From assembly GCA_002412555.1 (NCBI GenBank), contig DHVH01000120.1, positions 1 through 26,298 on the forward strand: a DNA stretch of 26,298 bases, in the 5' to 3' direction. The stretch is from Marinilabiliaceae bacterium UBA5213. Lineage in GTDB: Bacteria; Bacteroidota; Bacteroidia; Bacteroidales; Marinilabiliaceae. Positions 8,293 through 14,861 of the stretch are shown here, piece after piece (position 1 is the stretch's first letter; each line of letters starts with the position of its first letter). The position numbers were made by a program, and so were the translations under genes. The notes below the pieces were generated by a model, which did no database searches, had not been told where the DNA came from, and saw nothing but the letters and a program-made list of their open reading frames with translations.

Positions 8293-8400
8293 GCTTTTAT
8301 AATTTTTTTGGGATGAATTAATAGATTATTAACGCCGGGTTATCGTTGTTTATTGCAAGATAGGGAGAAAAATAGTGTGATGTAAATTAAAAATCGATTT

Positions 8401-8445
8401 AAAAAAAGAAACCACTCTTAAACCGGGAAGTTTATGAGTGGTTTC
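8401..8445 (-). terminator. Terminator of the DUF362/ferredoxin operon
   Basis: GAAACCACTC (8408-8417) pairs with GAGTGGTTTC (8436-8445) across an 18-nt loop. On the minus strand the stem is followed by seven Ts. It starts 18 bp after the stop codon at 8464. Confidence 0.85.
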
Positions 8446-8463
8446 ATTGTGAAATGGTTTAGA

Positions 8464-10065
8464 TTAGAAGGGAAAATCTTCTTCAAAACTGACGCCGGTT
8501 TGCTCCTCTTGTCGGGGCTTGTCGGCCAGTTTATGCGTACCGTTGCCATTGATGTAAATGGCTCTGGAAGGGGGTAGTACCGGACAAGGATATTCACAGG
8601 CACCGCAACCAATGCAAATGCTCTGATCAACTTCCGGAATTAGTAAGCCGTTTTTATAGGGCACCATGTTCACCGCTTTGGTGGGACAATGCTCTGAACA
8701 AGCGCCGCAATCTGTCCCGTCGGTATGTACAATGCAATTCTCCTTCAGGAATATGGCTACACCCAGTTGGGTGAGCTGTTTCTCTTCCATAGGTAAAGGC
8801 AAAATGGCGCCTGTGGGACAAGCCTCTGCGCATTTATGGCAATCGAAATTGCAATACCTGGTTTCGTAATCCATGAAAGGCTGCATAAATCCACTCAAGC
8901 CATATTGCGTAATGGATGGCTGTAACACGTGGGTGGGACATGCCGAAACGCAGAGCGAGCAAGCGGTGCAAATATTGTTGAATCGATGCACGCTACCTGC
9001 CCCCGGAGGGGCAGGGTAGTAGTCCCTTTTATTTAAGGTCAAATTTTGTTGTGACGGACCGAGCTTGTTTTTCTTTAAGGCATAAATACTGGATCCGGCC
9101 ATTAATGCAGCCCCGGTAATCAGTAGCTTTCGACGGTCGTTGTTGGTCTTGTGCACTGCGCCATGGACTGGTATGACTTCCTCTGGCTTCACTTTGGCAT
9201 TGGGTTTAATAAAGCCAAATTTCAGGGCGGCATCGGGACAAACATCCAGACAATTAAAGCAAGTCACGCAACGGCTTACATCTACCGCCTGATTTTTAAT
9301 GCTGATGCACTCGCTTTTGCATACGGCAGCACATTTGCCGCATTTGGTGCAGTTGTCGGGGATGAAGCCTACTTTAAGCAAGGCGACTTTGGAACCAAGA
9401 CCTAAAAAGGTACCAACCGGACAAATGACGTTGCAGAAGAAGCGCCCCCTGGTCCATGAGAGTATGGCAATGAAAAGAAATAGCCCCAAAGTAATGGAAG
9501 TCGGCAACCAGGCTACATGGTACAATTTGACGTGGTGCAAGGTGTAATTTCCGGAACTCTGCATCCACGTGGCCAGGGTGTTGTTGATGCCTGTGGCGAT
9601 GGGTTCCAGTAAGTACGAAAAGAACCTGCCAGCTATGCTGTATGGGTCGAGCCAGGCCACAATAAAGCCAAAACCGCCCACCATGGCTACCGCCATGATG
9701 CCCAAAAAGGAATAACGCCAAATGGGATGTGCTTTTTTGTATTTGAAAAACACCCTTTTCCGGGACACTTTTTTAGCTATGTAGTTGATGATGTCCTGTA
9801 TGATGCCTAGCGGACAAATGGTGGAACAATAAAAGCGCCCCATGAACAGGGTCAGCACCAGAACAATAATAAAACCACCAGCCGTAACCAGAGACACCGT
9901 TTGTACAAACTTTAAGAGGGATGGAACAAACTGAAGGTAGAGTATTTTTGAAAAGGTGGATTCTTCAAAATATTCATAGATATCTATAAAAAGAGCCAGG
10001 GTAAGCAAAAGGACTATGATTCCCAGCGCCACCCTGGTCTTTTTCAGGATTGAAAATAAATGCAT
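8464..10065 (-). CDS. Membrane polyferredoxin, NapH/CcoG-like 4Fe-4S protein
   Basis: A 533-residue membrane iron-sulfur protein that should move electrons between the membrane and a partner. Its N-terminal half has about five membrane segments and two NapH-type motifs, CSTICPLG (from Cys80) and CNVICPVG (from Cys211). Then follow ferredoxin-type clusters: CTKCGKCAAVC (from 239), CVTCFNCLDVCP (from 266), another hydrophobic stretch (RRKLLITGAALMAGSS), and after it CTACSLCVSACP, CNFDCHKCAEACP, CGACSEHCP and CIGCGACEYPCP. That is six ferredoxin-like motifs, an unusually large set. It follows the DUF362 gene with a 3-bp gap, so the two are surely co-transcribed. The true donor and acceptor are unknown; NapH and CcoG share only the architecture of the first half. 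Confidence 0.88.
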   Translation of the reverse strand: MHLFSILKKTRVALGIIVLLLTLALFIDIYEYFEESTFSKILYLQFVPSLLKFVQTVSLVTAGGFIIVLVLTLFMGRFYCSTICPLGIIQDIINYIAKKVSRKRVFFKYKKAHPIWRYSFLGIMAVAMVGGFGFIVAWLDPYSIAGRFFSYLLEPIATGINNTLATWMQSSGNYTLHHVKLYHVAWLPTSITLGLFLFIAILSWTRGRFFCNVICPVGTFLGLGSKVALLKVGFIPDNCTKCGKCAAVCKSECISIKNQAVDVSRCVTCFNCLDVCPDAALKFGFIKPNAKVKPEEVIPVHGAVHKTNNDRRKLLITGAALMAGSSIYALKKNKLGPSQQNLTLNKRDYYPAPPGAGSVHRFNNICTACSLCVSACPTHVLQPSITQYGLSGFMQPFMDYETRYCNFDCHKCAEACPTGAILPLPMEEKQLTQLGVAIFLKENCIVHTDGTDCGACSEHCPTKAVNMVPYKNGLLIPEVDQSICIGCGACEYPCPVLPPSRAIYINGNGTHKLADKPRQEEQTGVSFEEDFPF

Positions 10066-10068
10066 GCT

Positions 10069-10989
10069 TTAGCTGATTCTTATTCGGTTAATAGACAGAC
10101 TTTCCAGATCGGTGGTGCCAAATCCCATTTCTTCAGCAATTCTGATATGGGCAATTTCATGGGGCTTAGAGCCAAACATCAGGGTAGCAGCGGTGTCCAC
10201 AGCAACTATGTCGGTGCCGGCTACCAGCGCTTTTAAGTCTACCACATCATCCAGTGATACGCCGCGTGGACCATTGCGGGTCATCATTCTGTATCCATCC
10301 ACGATGTTCAAATCGGGCTTGCGGTAAAGCAGGAAATCGGCTATGCACTGGCTTAAATCGTTGCCATGGTAAAAGCGTCGATCCCAGACAACCCCCATGA
10401 GGTTTTTCATGCAGAGGGTGACTGTGGTGGAGCCGTGGTGCTTGAGTACCGGAACGTTGATAAATACGTCGGTACTCAGCAACAGCTCGTGTACTTTGGC
10501 TGTTTTGAGTGACTTACCACCGGGGATGGTCACTTCTCTATAATTCCGTTCGTTGTTGCCCGGAACAATGGTTCCGCCATTGGCTTTAACGGCGTCTTCA
10601 ATTTGGCTGTTTCTGTAGCAGCGATCCCACTGGTCGCAGGTGTGGTCAAACACAAAAACATCAGAGGCACCTGCTTCAAAGGCCGATTTGACGATTCTGC
10701 CGACCAGCTCGGGATTGGTGTTGGCCGCCCTTTCGGGAGGTGTGTCCCATCCTATATTGGGTTTAACCAGCACTTTCTGACCGGGTTTAACGAAACGTTT
10801 CATGCCACCAAGGGCTTCAATGGCTTTGTCGAACATCGCTACAGGTTCCCCTCCGCGAACAGCCGCCAAATCATAAGTCCCGTCCGCTGCAGGTTTAGAC
10901 GCCAAAGCGTCAAAACCTCCAAATACAGGGGTCAAGGCACCTACCAAACCTATGCCTACACTTTTGGTTACAAATTCTCGTCTCTTCAT
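10069..10989 (-). CDS. Tat-exported DUF362 family protein
   Basis: A 306-residue DUF362 protein. The start MKRREFVTKS followed by GIGLVGALTPVFGGFDALA is a typical Tat signal, which suggests export in folded form with a bound cofactor. Family features: VKPNIGWDTPP (about 75-85), VFVFDHTCDQWDRCY with two Cys (about 112-125), VPVLKHHGSTTVTLCMKNLMGVVWDRR (cited as VPVLKHHGST and CMKNLMGVVWDRR) and VDTAATLMFG. Many DUF362 proteins carry their own ferredoxin domain. This one lacks it and is instead encoded directly before a separate polyferredoxin. I infer a periplasmic redox partner or cofactor-binding subunit of that protein. The biochemical role of DUF362 is not settled. Confidence 0.87.
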   Translation of the reverse strand: MKRREFVTKSVGIGLVGALTPVFGGFDALASKPAADGTYDLAAVRGGEPVAMFDKAIEALGGMKRFVKPGQKVLVKPNIGWDTPPERAANTNPELVGRIVKSAFEAGASDVFVFDHTCDQWDRCYRNSQIEDAVKANGGTIVPGNNERNYREVTIPGGKSLKTAKVHELLLSTDVFINVPVLKHHGSTTVTLCMKNLMGVVWDRRFYHGNDLSQCIADFLLYRKPDLNIVDGYRMMTRNGPRGVSLDDVVDLKALVAGTDIVAVDTAATLMFGSKPHEIAHIRIAEEMGFGTTDLESLSINRIRIS

Positions 10990-11018
10990 ATCAGTGCTTT
11001 TAGTCGTATTAAACGTGT

Positions 11019-11059
11019 TGTCCTTTAATCGGACTTGTATGTCCTTATATATGTGGACA
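11019..11059. repeat. Tandem GTCC/GGAC inverted repeats upstream of DUF362
   Basis: Two palindromes in a row: TGTCC (11019-11023) N7 GGACT (11031-11035), and TGTCC (11040-11044) N10 GGACA (11055-11059). They lie 30-70 bp before the DUF362 start codon, where an operator or two small mRNA hairpins would be. No matching -7 element was found, so the transcription start is unclear. Confidence 0.5.
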
Positions 11060-11338
11060 TTGCTTAAAAATACAATAAAACAGATTGCTGCGCCAGCGCA
11101 CTTTCTTATTTGTAGTTGGTTTAAATAAGATCTGAGTGTAAAGGGCAGATATTAAGGCAGTTGAATGTTAAGTGATAGACAGAAGTGCCCTTGTTAATGG
11201 GTTGTTAATAAAGGCACTGTTGCTTTTTAGAGGTCTGATAATTCCTGATTAAAGGGTTGGGTCTTGTTCCTGGAGGGGGTTAGCATTTACCCGGGTGTCG
11301 AAATTTTCATTTTTTTGTATTATTCCAGCCTAGTTTCC

Positions 11339-11366
11339 AGCTCACGAAGTTAAGTCAGAGTGAGCT
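11339..11366. repeat. Perfect hairpin AGCTCAC/GTGAGCT
   Basis: AGCTCAC (11339-11345), 14-nt loop, GTGAGCT (11360-11366). There is no T-run behind it, so it is not a terminator. It lies seven bases before the next hairpin and could be an operator or part of a structured RNA. Confidence 0.4.
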
Positions 11367-11372
11367 TTCGCC

Positions 11373-11413
11373 AATCGTATCAAACATAATAGTTTTACTA
11401 ATACGATTTTTGG
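11373..11413 (+). terminator. Terminator-like hairpin upstream of the cassette
   Basis: AATCGTAT (11373-11380) pairs with ATACGATT (11401-11408), with a possible inner AAAC/GTTT pairing, followed by TTTTGG. The stem is AT-rich and the loop long. It could stop a short plus-strand transcript, or insulate or attenuate the cassette. The likely promoter at 11415-11445 begins right after it. Confidence 0.4.
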
Positions 11414-11414
11414 A

Positions 11415-11445
11415 TTTGAAAACAATGAAAAATTTATATAATTTG
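11415..11445 (+). promoter_or_regulatory. Likely promoter of the TssD cassette
   Basis: TTTG (11415-11418), 18 bp, then TATAATTTG (11437-11445). This is close to the Bacteroidota pattern TTTG-N19-21-TAnnTTTG, with one extra base inside the -7 element. It would give a leader of about 65 nt before the ATG at 11518. Confidence 0.45.
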
Positions 11446-11517
11446 CAGGCTGTATTTAGATAGTCATTTGAAATAAAGAGTTTTAATTTTTGAAAAATAA
11501 ACCTTTAACCCATTATT

Positions 11518-11949
11518 ATGTTCGGACACAAGTGCTTCTTACGCATTGGCCAGCTCAACGATGCCAGTCTGGCCGGCCTCACCAATGACGGCTATGAATT
11601 AATGACCTGCAGCTACTCCTTTGCGCAGGGAACCGACCAGAACGGTCAGGCACAAACCGAAGTCGTCGGGGGCATCATCGACATGGTCTACCCCAACGTC
11701 CCCACCAAAGAACTCGTGGAATGGATGAAAGCCTCCAGCAAACTGTTGAATGGGGCCATCGTTATTTGCGATGCCGAGGGAACACCCTTGGAGAAAGTCC
11801 TTTTTGAAGATGCTGCTTGTGTAAGCATGGAGATCAACTTCATGGAGACGGGCAGTTCCTACACAAGCACCAGTTTCACACTATCAGCCCGCAAAATAGT
11901 CATTGGGTCAGTAGATAAAATCAACAAATGGGTCAACCTTAAAAACTAA
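11518..11949 (+). CDS. tssD: T6SS tube protein TssD (Hcp), paralogue 1
   Basis: A 143-residue protein of the Bacteroidota TssD (Hcp) family, whose rings stack into the inner tube of the type VI secretion system and carry effectors. Recognisable pattern: GYELMTCSYSFAQGTDQNGQ near the start (core strand plus the D-x-x-G-x turn), VVGGIIDMVYP, the ELVEWMKAS helix, a strand pair around GAIVICDAEG, and the end TSTSFTLSARKI, which closely matches the SMTISFTLSA-like end of the family. It has no signal peptide, as expected. It heads a four-gene unit (next start 4 bp away). No sheath, baseplate or TssH gene is in the window, so the tube is probably fired by machinery encoded elsewhere. Confidence 0.85.
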   Translation: MFGHKCFLRIGQLNDASLAGLTNDGYELMTCSYSFAQGTDQNGQAQTEVVGGIIDMVYPNVPTKELVEWMKASSKLLNGAIVICDAEGTPLEKVLFEDAACVSMEINFMETGSSYTSTSFTLSARKIVIGSVDKINKWVNLKN

Positions 11950-11953
11950 CCAC

Positions 11954-12379
11954 ATGAACCTACCCAGTTACGATCAAACAGACACCAGTCTTTCAGTTAA
12001 TTTTTCACTCGAAGGAGAGAATGCCGGCCGCAAATATTCTGTGGCCCAATTCAACATGGTATTTACCCAAGCCACTGACGACAAAGGAGAGCCTCAGGAT
12101 TTTGTGCGCGGTGGCAAAATGCTCATCGTCTTAAAAGAGTTGGTGTCAGAAAACATACACTTATGGGCCATGAAATCCAGCATCCTCAAAGAAGGTGAAA
12201 TCGTTTTTAGTCGGGAAGGCGCCAACGCCGTATTAAAAGTAAAATTCAAAAACACCTATTGCATCGGCTTCGACCGGGTGATTGATGCCGTAGGTGGCAT
12301 AAGTACCGTCTTAACAATTTCGCCCGAGCAGGTGTGGTTAAACGAGATTGAATTTTACAACCGCTGGCCTAACAATTAA
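11954..12379 (+). CDS. tssD: T6SS tube protein TssD (Hcp), divergent paralogue 2
   Basis: A second TssD-like protein, 141 residues, 4 bp after the first. It keeps the family order: FNMVFTQATDDKGEPQDFVR (same position as the Q-x-T-D-x-x-G turn of paralogue 1), GGKMLIVLKEL, a helix around NIHLWAMKSS, the strand pair EGEIVFSREG, and a final strand region ISTVLTISPEQVWLN. Identity with paralogue 1 is low, so this is not a recent duplication. Two unlike tube subunits directly before a cargo-like gene suggest a specialised Hcp that loads that cargo, or a mixed ring; this is inference. The stop is followed after 15 bp by the cargo gene, with AAGGAA before its ATG. Confidence 0.78.
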   Translation: MNLPSYDQTDTSLSVNFSLEGENAGRKYSVAQFNMVFTQATDDKGEPQDFVRGGKMLIVLKELVSENIHLWAMKSSILKEGEIVFSREGANAVLKVKFKNTYCIGFDRVIDAVGGISTVLTISPEQVWLNEIEFYNRWPNN

Positions 12380-12394
12380 GAAAGGAATTTCTGC

Positions 12395-13450
12395 ATGAAT
12401 GGATACAACAAGCAATATATCACACGGGCCGACTTCCAAAGCCTGACAAGTGTACGCATACCCTATACCGGCTTTATTAAAGGTGAAGGCTATGCCTACA
12501 CCGCTTTTGGGTTTATACCGCCAGCTCATCAGCAGCGCGTTAGTGCGCCCAACAGAGTGCCCTACAACCGGAGTTTCAATCAGACAACCCTGACGCAGTA
12601 CATAGACAAATCACCTGAAGCACAAGCGCGCAGTCTCAACATCCAACCCGACGATCTGGTCAAGTTATTGGTGACCAAACGGCCGGGTGGCGGCTACAAC
12701 ATCAACATGGGAAATGGGCACTATGAGCAGGTTTCTGCCGAGAGCAAGCTCATCAGTACCATAACCGACACGCCTACCGGATTGAAATACGAAATTGGCT
12801 ATTTCGACAAAGCCACCGGAAAGGGAAAAACCTCCGGTGGCCTTTTGCGTGAAATGCACATCACCTTTGCCAGCACCGCCGATCAAATGCCACCACTGGA
12901 AATCCCCGGAGAAATCAACCTCTCTGCCAGCAAAGTCCTCATGGAGCTGCCCACCAAAGAGCAAGTAGTCCAGAAAAGAATCTTCTGGCTACCCTACGGA
13001 TGGATCTTCACCGACCCCAACGGCACAGCTTCCAGCGATGCCACGCCCTTTAGAGCCCACAAATCCTACGTCCTGTCTGACGCCCTCTTATGGATATCCC
13101 TCATCGGCAGCATGTCCCGCCCCCGCGCCAACAACCGCTCCACCAACTTCTGGGCCTGGTTTGGTAAGTTTTTTGGCAAAGTGGAAGAAGTGGGGAGTGC
13201 AGTATCACCGAAGGAGGCCTATGGGGTGGGGAGTGCAAAAACACCAACTCACATTGCCGAAAAAGAATATGGGAAAGGAAATTATAGTACATGGATAAAA
13301 GAAAGTCCAAATATGTTTTATGATCTTACAAGGGATTCTGTTCTATTAATAAGGCCAACCGGAGACTCACTTCTTTATATTAGACCCACTCAGAACCCTC
13401 TTGGTGTAAGAAACAAAGTCCCTACGAACTTTAAAAACAACTCTAAATAA
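12395..13450 (+). CDS. Candidate T6SS cargo/effector with variable C-terminus
   Basis: A 351-residue protein of no family I recognise. There is no signal peptide. Residues 1 to about 285 form a Gly/Tyr/Pro-rich, probably beta-rich part (IPYTGFIKGEGYAYTAFGF; GGGYNINMGNGHYEQV; TPTGLKYEIGYFDK) with a weakly hydrophobic patch near SYVLSDALLWISLIGS. The last ~63 residues are different: their coding DNA is AT-rich (15 GC in 60 bases at 13261-13320, against 39 in 60 at 13081-13140), and they hold an internal echo, LLIRPTGDS then LLYIRPTQNP. The border is marked by VGSA occurring twice (12-bp DNA repeat). Position after two tssD genes and before a lipoprotein, plus this two-part build, suggests a delivery/adaptor part joined to an exchangeable tail. 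A toxic activity is not shown; the tail may be truncated. Confidence 0.65.
   Translation: MNGYNKQYITRADFQSLTSVRIPYTGFIKGEGYAYTAFGFIPPAHQQRVSAPNRVPYNRSFNQTTLTQYIDKSPEAQARSLNIQPDDLVKLLVTKRPGGGYNINMGNGHYEQVSAESKLISTITDTPTGLKYEIGYFDKATGKGKTSGGLLREMHITFASTADQMPPLEIPGEINLSASKVLMELPTKEQVVQKRIFWLPYGWIFTDPNGTASSDATPFRAHKSYVLSDALLWISLIGSMSRPRANNRSTNFWAWFGKFFGKVEEVGSAVSPKEAYGVGSAKTPTHIAEKEYGKGNYSTWIKESPNMFYDLTRDSVLLIRPTGDSLLYIRPTQNPLGVRNKVPTNFKNNSK
13190..13237 (+). repeat. 12-bp direct repeat at the core/tail border of the cargo gene
   Basis: GTGGGGAGTGCA at 13190-13201 and again at 13226-13237, 36 bp apart and in frame, giving VGSA twice. GC content falls about 25 bp after the second copy. It may mark a past recombination or slippage at the domain border. 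Confidence 0.7.
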
Positions 13451-13457
13451 TGGTATT

Positions 13458-14030
13458 ATGAGAATTAGAATTGTAATAGGTACACTACTTTTTAGTTTTT
13501 TAATAAGTAATTGTAAACCCAACTCTGAACACCATCCCCAACTGACAAAAAGCCAGTGGGAAGACATCTTTGATACTGCACTTAATTTCATTAACCAAAC
13601 TTTGCCGGACAGCATATCAACAAATGCTTTAGACTTGTATCACAAATACGATAATGAGAATACCCGTGAATCTGTGTACAACTTATACCTGAATGGCCAA
13701 CAAGTATTTAACTACAGCTCCGATCAAAGTATAATTCAAGAAATAGTGGAAAGACAGAATATTGAAATTGAAAGTAGCCTTAAGAATTTGCCATCCACTG
13801 CAGTCACCTTTGCAAAAGACACAATTGATCTTAAAACTAACCTGTTTTTCATATCCCAACCTCTGTTAATTAAAGAAAATCTGATCAATATTGTATTCAG
13901 ATTAAAGCAGCCCAAGACGAATATCACCAGAAATTGGGTGTTTGTATATATAAAGGAAAATATACTGCTAACCCCAATAGCCATCTACGATGAACAGACA
14001 GGGATTTTCTGGGAGCAGCATGACTTATAG
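13458..14030 (+). CDS. Small lipoprotein, candidate immunity protein
   Basis: A 190-residue protein starting 7 bp after the cargo gene's stop, AT-rich like the cargo tail. The N-terminus MRIRIVIGTLLFSFLISNCK is a lipoprotein signal (Cys19; Asn before the Cys is unusual but tolerable), so the mature protein sits in the periplasm or on a membrane. The rest is soluble, with a helical first half (SQWEDIFDTALNFINQT) and a C-terminal part that looks like paired strands (RNWVFVYIKENILLTPIAIY). It has no enzyme motif. A gene directly behind a T6SS cargo with export signal is the standard place for an immunity protein against a periplasm-acting toxin; this role is inferred. A degraded gene with a similar end follows at 14058. 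Confidence 0.7.
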   Translation: MRIRIVIGTLLFSFLISNCKPNSEHHPQLTKSQWEDIFDTALNFINQTLPDSISTNALDLYHKYDNENTRESVYNLYLNGQQVFNYSSDQSIIQEIVERQNIEIESSLKNLPSTAVTFAKDTIDLKTNLFFISQPLLIKENLINIVFRLKQPKTNITRNWVFVYIKENILLTPIAIYDEQTGIFWEQHDL

Positions 14031-14057
14031 CAACCAAACAACTTAGGAAGGTCATAA

Positions 14058-14183
14058 AGGGAACCAGGTTCCAAAGAGGATCTACACTGGATATTTTTCT
14101 TTGATAATTCCGGAGGATATCTTCGCCTAAAAGCTTATTATGACTATCAAGTTGATGAATATTTTATTGGGCAAGATCTTTAG
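14058..14183 (+). pseudogene. Remnant of a second immunity-like gene (C-terminus)
   Basis: A 41-codon open stretch with no start codon, running from a stop at 14055 to a TAG at 14181. It reads like a real protein end (HWIFFFDNSGGYLRL, then KAYYDYQVDEYFIGQDL). Its last 32 residues align without gaps to the last 32 of the lipoprotein at 13458-14030: W, F, L, A, Y, D, Q and the final D and L are shared (9 of 32 identical), and both end in DL-stop. I read this as the leftover 3' end of a paralogous gene. Its stop overlaps the end of the convergent gene at 14180 by three bases. Confidence 0.5.
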
Positions 14184-14638
14184 TACTTCTTCTCATCGAC
14201 TATCTCCCCGGCTGCATCGCGGATGATCCAGGTGCCTGATTTTTTGCCCTGATCGTAGGTCATTTCGTAGCGCTGAATGCCATTTTCATCCCAAATGCCC
14301 CAAGTGCCATGTTTTACGCCATCGAGGTAATTGGCTTCAGCCATTTTGTTACCCGACTGGTCGTAGGTGATCCATGTGCCGTGCATTTTGTTTTGCCTGA
14401 AAGAGCGCGTTTCGTTCTTCTGGCCGTTTTCAAAATAGATGGTGGTAATGCCTTCTTTTTCCCCTTTGGCAACGGTCATTTCAATATGGATATTTCCTGA
14501 TGGGAAGTATTCAATGTAGGTGCCCGAATAGAGTTGCCCTCTATGGTCGTAAAATTTTCCGTCTTCGCCCTCCACCAATTGAGCCTGTATGTGTGAAAAT
14601 GAGGCAAGAAATGCAATAAAAAATAAAATTGTCTTCAT
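14180..14638 (-). CDS. Secreted MORN/YwqK-like repeat protein
   Basis: A 152-residue exported protein: signal peptide of about 19 residues (MKTILFFIAFLASFSHIQAQ), then repeats of about 23 residues with the pattern Y-x-x-G-x-x-x-G-x-W-x-x-(Y/W)-(D/E)-x-x-G (for example KMHGTWITYDQSGNKMAEA, VKHGTWGIWDENGIQRYEM, KKSGTWIIRDAAGEI). This is the MORN-variant repeat of the YwqK group. YwqK-type proteins include toxin-neutralising ones, but also many plain repeat proteins. Here the gene faces the effector cassette from the opposite strand and has higher GC than the immunity candidate, so it is probably an unrelated neighbour. No terminator between the two convergent units was found. Confidence 0.8.
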   Translation of the reverse strand: MKTILFFIAFLASFSHIQAQLVEGEDGKFYDHRGQLYSGTYIEYFPSGNIHIEMTVAKGEKEGITTIYFENGQKNETRSFRQNKMHGTWITYDQSGNKMAEANYLDGVKHGTWGIWDENGIQRYEMTYDQGKKSGTWIIRDAAGEIVDEKKY

Positions 14639-14786
14639 GGTTTTAATCTTTAGCAGTGGCTACTCCGTTATCGTCTTTGACAGAGATTATTGATTAAAAA
14701 CTCCCGACAATGAATTCCTGTGGTAGAATTATAACGTAAATATAGCACTGAGGTTGTGTTTTTCCTACTATTATTTTGGGGGTTTC

Positions 14787-14818
14787 AAAAAAAACACCAC
14801 TCTGGTGACAGAGTGGTG
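14787..14818 (-). terminator. Terminator of the small CarboxypepD_reg-like gene
   Basis: CACCACTCT (14795-14803), loop GGTGAC, AGAGTGGTG (14810-14818). On the minus strand it is followed by eight Ts. It lies 43 bp after the stop codon at 14862. Confidence 0.88.
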
Positions 14819-14861
14819 CTACTTGGTTTGTTCTGAATGATGACTAAATTGTGCCCTTAAC

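Larger units (their letters stand above)
11060..11517. other. Gene-free AT-rich region before the TssD cassette
   Basis: About 460 bp without a supported gene, with base composition lower in GC than the TssD genes that follow. It holds an inverted repeat TCTTATTT/AAATAAGA (11104-11111, 11123-11130), a direct repeat GTTAAT-N5-GTTAAT (11193-11209), two hairpins (11339-11366 and 11373-11413) and a likely promoter (11415-11445). The start of the first tssD has no Shine-Dalgarno sequence (AACCCATTATTATG). Confidence 0.55.

Noticed and set aside
8317..8333. ATTAAT/ATTAAC pair with 11-bp period before the coiled-coil protein gene
   Set aside because: No -7 element at the matching distance, and it lies in the presumed leader. 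Taken as chance in AT-rich DNA and as a warning about over-reading such pairs.
13038..13310. Small reading frames on both strands over the end of the cargo gene
   Set aside because: They are Pro/Ser-rich or Arg-rich shadows of the cargo frame, with no start signals or family features.
14180..14638. YwqK-like protein as the immunity protein of the Hcp cassette
   Set aside because: It is on the opposite strand, has its own signal peptide and ordinary base composition, and only converges on the cassette. The lipoprotein at 13458 fits the role better.
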